DNA of 64,000 nt from Spirochaetaceae bacterium (lineage in GTDB: Bacteria > Spirochaetota > Leptospiria > Leptospirales > Leptonemataceae), in assembly GCA_002730875.1 (NCBI GenBank), contig PCBI01000019.1, positions 1 through 64,000 of the forward strand. Direction: 5' to 3'. Below the pieces are notes generated by a model. It was not told where the DNA came from, ran no database searches, and was given only the letters and a program-made list of their open reading frames with translations. Numbering within the stretch: position 1 is the first letter of the stretch; each line of letters begins with the position of its first letter. This document shows, piece after piece, positions 62,362 to 64,000 of the stretch. Position numbers and translations under genes: made by a program.

Positions 62362-62437
62362 AGTAAATGTTTAGTCAGTCACGGTGATGCCGTCGGAATC
62401 CAAAGAGTCCGAGGCGAAGATCCCGGAGACTCTTGGA

Positions 62438-63889
62438 TCAGCAGGCCGGCCCAGACACGGTAGCCTGAGGAACCTCCTGCTTTTTCTGGTCCTTTCTTTC
62501 AATGGCTTTGCCATCTTCCAGAATCATACGGATTAGTCGGCTCATCTCTACCGAGTACTCCACGTTTAGATCTCGTACTACACCGTCGCAGAAGCCGTTC
62601 ACGATAAGCAGCTTGGCTTCGTCCTCGTTCAGGCCCCTACATTGCAGGTAGAAAAGCATGTCTTCGTCGATCTTGGATACCGTGGCCTCGTAGTTCAATG
62701 AACCATCGGCCCCGGCCACGTCGTTGTAAGGATAGGCATGGGATTCGCTGCGATCATCCATCATCAGGCCGTCGCACTTAATATGGCTGAAGGCGCCGGT
62801 GGCCGATTTGTCGAACTTTACCAGGCCTCTGTAGGAATTGATTCCTCCGTCCAGCGAAACGCCTTTGGCCAGAACATTGGATCGCGTATCCTTTCCGACA
62901 TGGATGACTCGGGCCCCCGTATCCTGGATCTGGCCGCCGCCGGCAAAAGCCAGGGACAGAATATCGCCGGTGGAGCGATCGCCCTTGAGTATGATTCCAG
63001 GGTACTTCATGGTCTGGGCGCCGATGTTCACGTCGGTCCATGTAATGTGGGCTTCTTTTTCCGCCAGACCGCGCTTCACCGTCCAGTTATACATATTCTT
63101 CTTCCAGTTCTGGATGGTAGTGTAGTGAATCCGGGATTTATCCAGGGCTACCAGTTCTACTACCGCTGTATGGAAGTTGGTTCCCGCATCCTGCAAAGAG
63201 GTGCAGCCTTCGCTGTAAACGATCTCCGCTCCTTCATCGGCAATGAGAAGCGTTCTTTCATATTGACCGGAGCTGGCGGCGGTTACCTTGAAATAGGCCT
63301 GCAAGGGCATGGGCGTTTTTACGCCTTTGGGGCAATAGGCGAAAGAGCCTCCGCTGAATACGGCGCTGTTCAGGGCCGCGAACTTGTTATCATCCGGAGT
63401 CACTACGGACCCCAGGTACTGCTTTACCAGTTCCGGGTATTCCCGGATCGCTGTATCGATGTCGCAAAAGATAATGCCCAGTTCTTCCAGTTCTTTTTTG
63501 ACGTTAGCGTAAACGGTTTCTGAATCGTTCATGGCTTCCAGCCCCGCCAGGTAACGTCTTTCATGTTCCGGGATTCCCAGACGCTCAAAGCTTTCCAGGA
63601 CGTCCGGATCTACCTCATCCCAGGATTTCTTTTTCTGCTTGTTGGACCCCACGTAATGAACATAATCTTCCAGATTGATGTTGAACTGAGGGATGAAACC
63701 CCAGGTGGGCATGGGTTTGGATTGGAATGTATCTAGAGCCTGCAACCGGAACTCGGTAAGCCATCCCGGCTCGTTCTTGATGTGCGAGATGGACTCCACT
63801 ACCTTGCGGTTCAGGCCCCGGGGAAATCCATCCGGCTGATAAAATGCTGGTTCGTTTTGATCGGTCTTCTCTAATATCTCGGTCGACAT
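62438..63889 (-). CDS. sufB: Fe-S assembly scaffold SufB
   Basis: The central scaffold on which clusters form, 483 residues from ATG 63889. Motifs include [54 protein letters not shown] and the C-terminal [14 protein letters not shown], with the conserved Cys and Glu residues. GGGAG lies 5-6 bases before ATG 63889; the frame opens at GTG two codons earlier. It is the first gene of the operon; its promoter must lie in 63890-64000, where I could not assign a regulator site. Confidence 0.95.
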   Translation of the reverse strand: MSTEILEKTDQNEPAFYQPDGFPRGLNRKVVESISHIKNEPGWLTEFRLQALDTFQSKPMPTWGFIPQFNINLEDYVHYVGSNKQKKKSWDEVDPDVLESFERLGIPEHERRYLAGLEAMNDSETVYANVKKELEELGIIFCDIDTAIREYPELVKQYLGSVVTPDDNKFAALNSAVFSGGSFAYCPKGVKTPMPLQAYFKVTAASSGQYERTLLIADEGAEIVYSEGCTSLQDAGTNFHTAVVELVALDKSRIHYTTIQNWKKNMYNWTVKRGLAEKEAHITWTDVNIGAQTMKYPGIILKGDRSTGDILSLAFAGGGQIQDTGARVIHVGKDTRSNVLAKGVSLDGGINSYRGLVKFDKSATGAFSHIKCDGLMMDDRSESHAYPYNDVAGADGSLNYEATVSKIDEDMLFYLQCRGLNEDEAKLLIVNGFCDGVVRDLNVEYSVEMSRLIRMILEDGKAIERKDQKKQEVPQATVSGPAC

Positions 63890-64000
63890 ATCCACTCCCT
63901 ATCCAGAAAGAACGAATCAGAAGCGGGCTCGGGCAAGTACTATTTAGAAAGAAGACGCCTGGGAGGCAGGGGTCGGTGAAGGACTATTCTTCCGGGCTAT

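Overview
The window comes from a Gram-negative bacterium with mid-50s percent GC (judged by eye) and many predicted lipoproteins, SpoIIE-type phosphatases, hybrid kinases and cyclic-di-GMP enzymes. My best guess is a spirochaete of the Leptospirales (Leptonema/Turneriella-like). This rests on gene content only and is inference, not proof. I see no rRNA, tRNA, CRISPR array, insertion sequence or prophage. Coding density is high and almost every gene is intact.

Layout. 1-107 is the end of a repeat-tailed gene. 110-3509 (minus) is hpt with a RapA/SNF2-like helicase. 3784-6929 (plus) holds a TPR lipoprotein, an SRAP-family abasic-site protein and a family-9 glycosyltransferase. 7054-9894 (minus) is a proteostasis block: HtrA protease and three Hsp20 chaperones. 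9990-14787 carries a zinc/manganese-type ABC transporter whose permease is separated from its binding protein and ATPase by a GH13 glucosidase and MsrB on the other strand. 14921-19295 (minus) holds a four-PAS GGDEF/EAL protein and a 23S rRNA uracil methyltransferase. 19344-26812 (plus) holds a membrane-anchored Pro-Glu-repeat protein, GltS with a UbiE-like methyltransferase, a three-gene DUF4349 lipoprotein operon and a small lipoprotein. 26782-30875 is a divergent pair: SpoIIE phosphatase and PAS hybrid histidine kinase. 30931-38270 is accessory: YidB-like protein, MBL hydrolase, a decayed lipoprotein gene, a membrane protein, a small exported protein flanked by twin hairpins, a penicillin acylase and two tandem paralogues of unknown family.

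38499-41688 is the conserved rplU-prp-rpmA-obgE-proB cluster. Its usual continuation (proA, nadD) sits 10 kb further on, at 51450-53690. Between lie larC, a double-ACT protein, a 1518-residue exported protein made of aromatic FPLYY-type repeats, a REC-REC-GGDEF cyclase divergent from it, a MarC-family protein and a DUF4234 protein. 53894-57740 (minus) is an overlapping operon of two alpha/beta hydrolases, an unknown coiled-coil protein and a YhhQ queuosine-precursor transporter. 57957-63889 (minus) is a complete SUF operon: sufB, sufC, sufD, a Rieske ferredoxin, sufS, sufU.

The most unusual things are the giant repeat protein with its abutting cyclase gene, the DUF4349 operon that carries the same two domains both fused and split, the Prp protease beside an L27 that lacks the cleavable extension, the two tandem unknown paralogues, and the habit of housekeeping enzymes here to carry low-complexity loop insertions.
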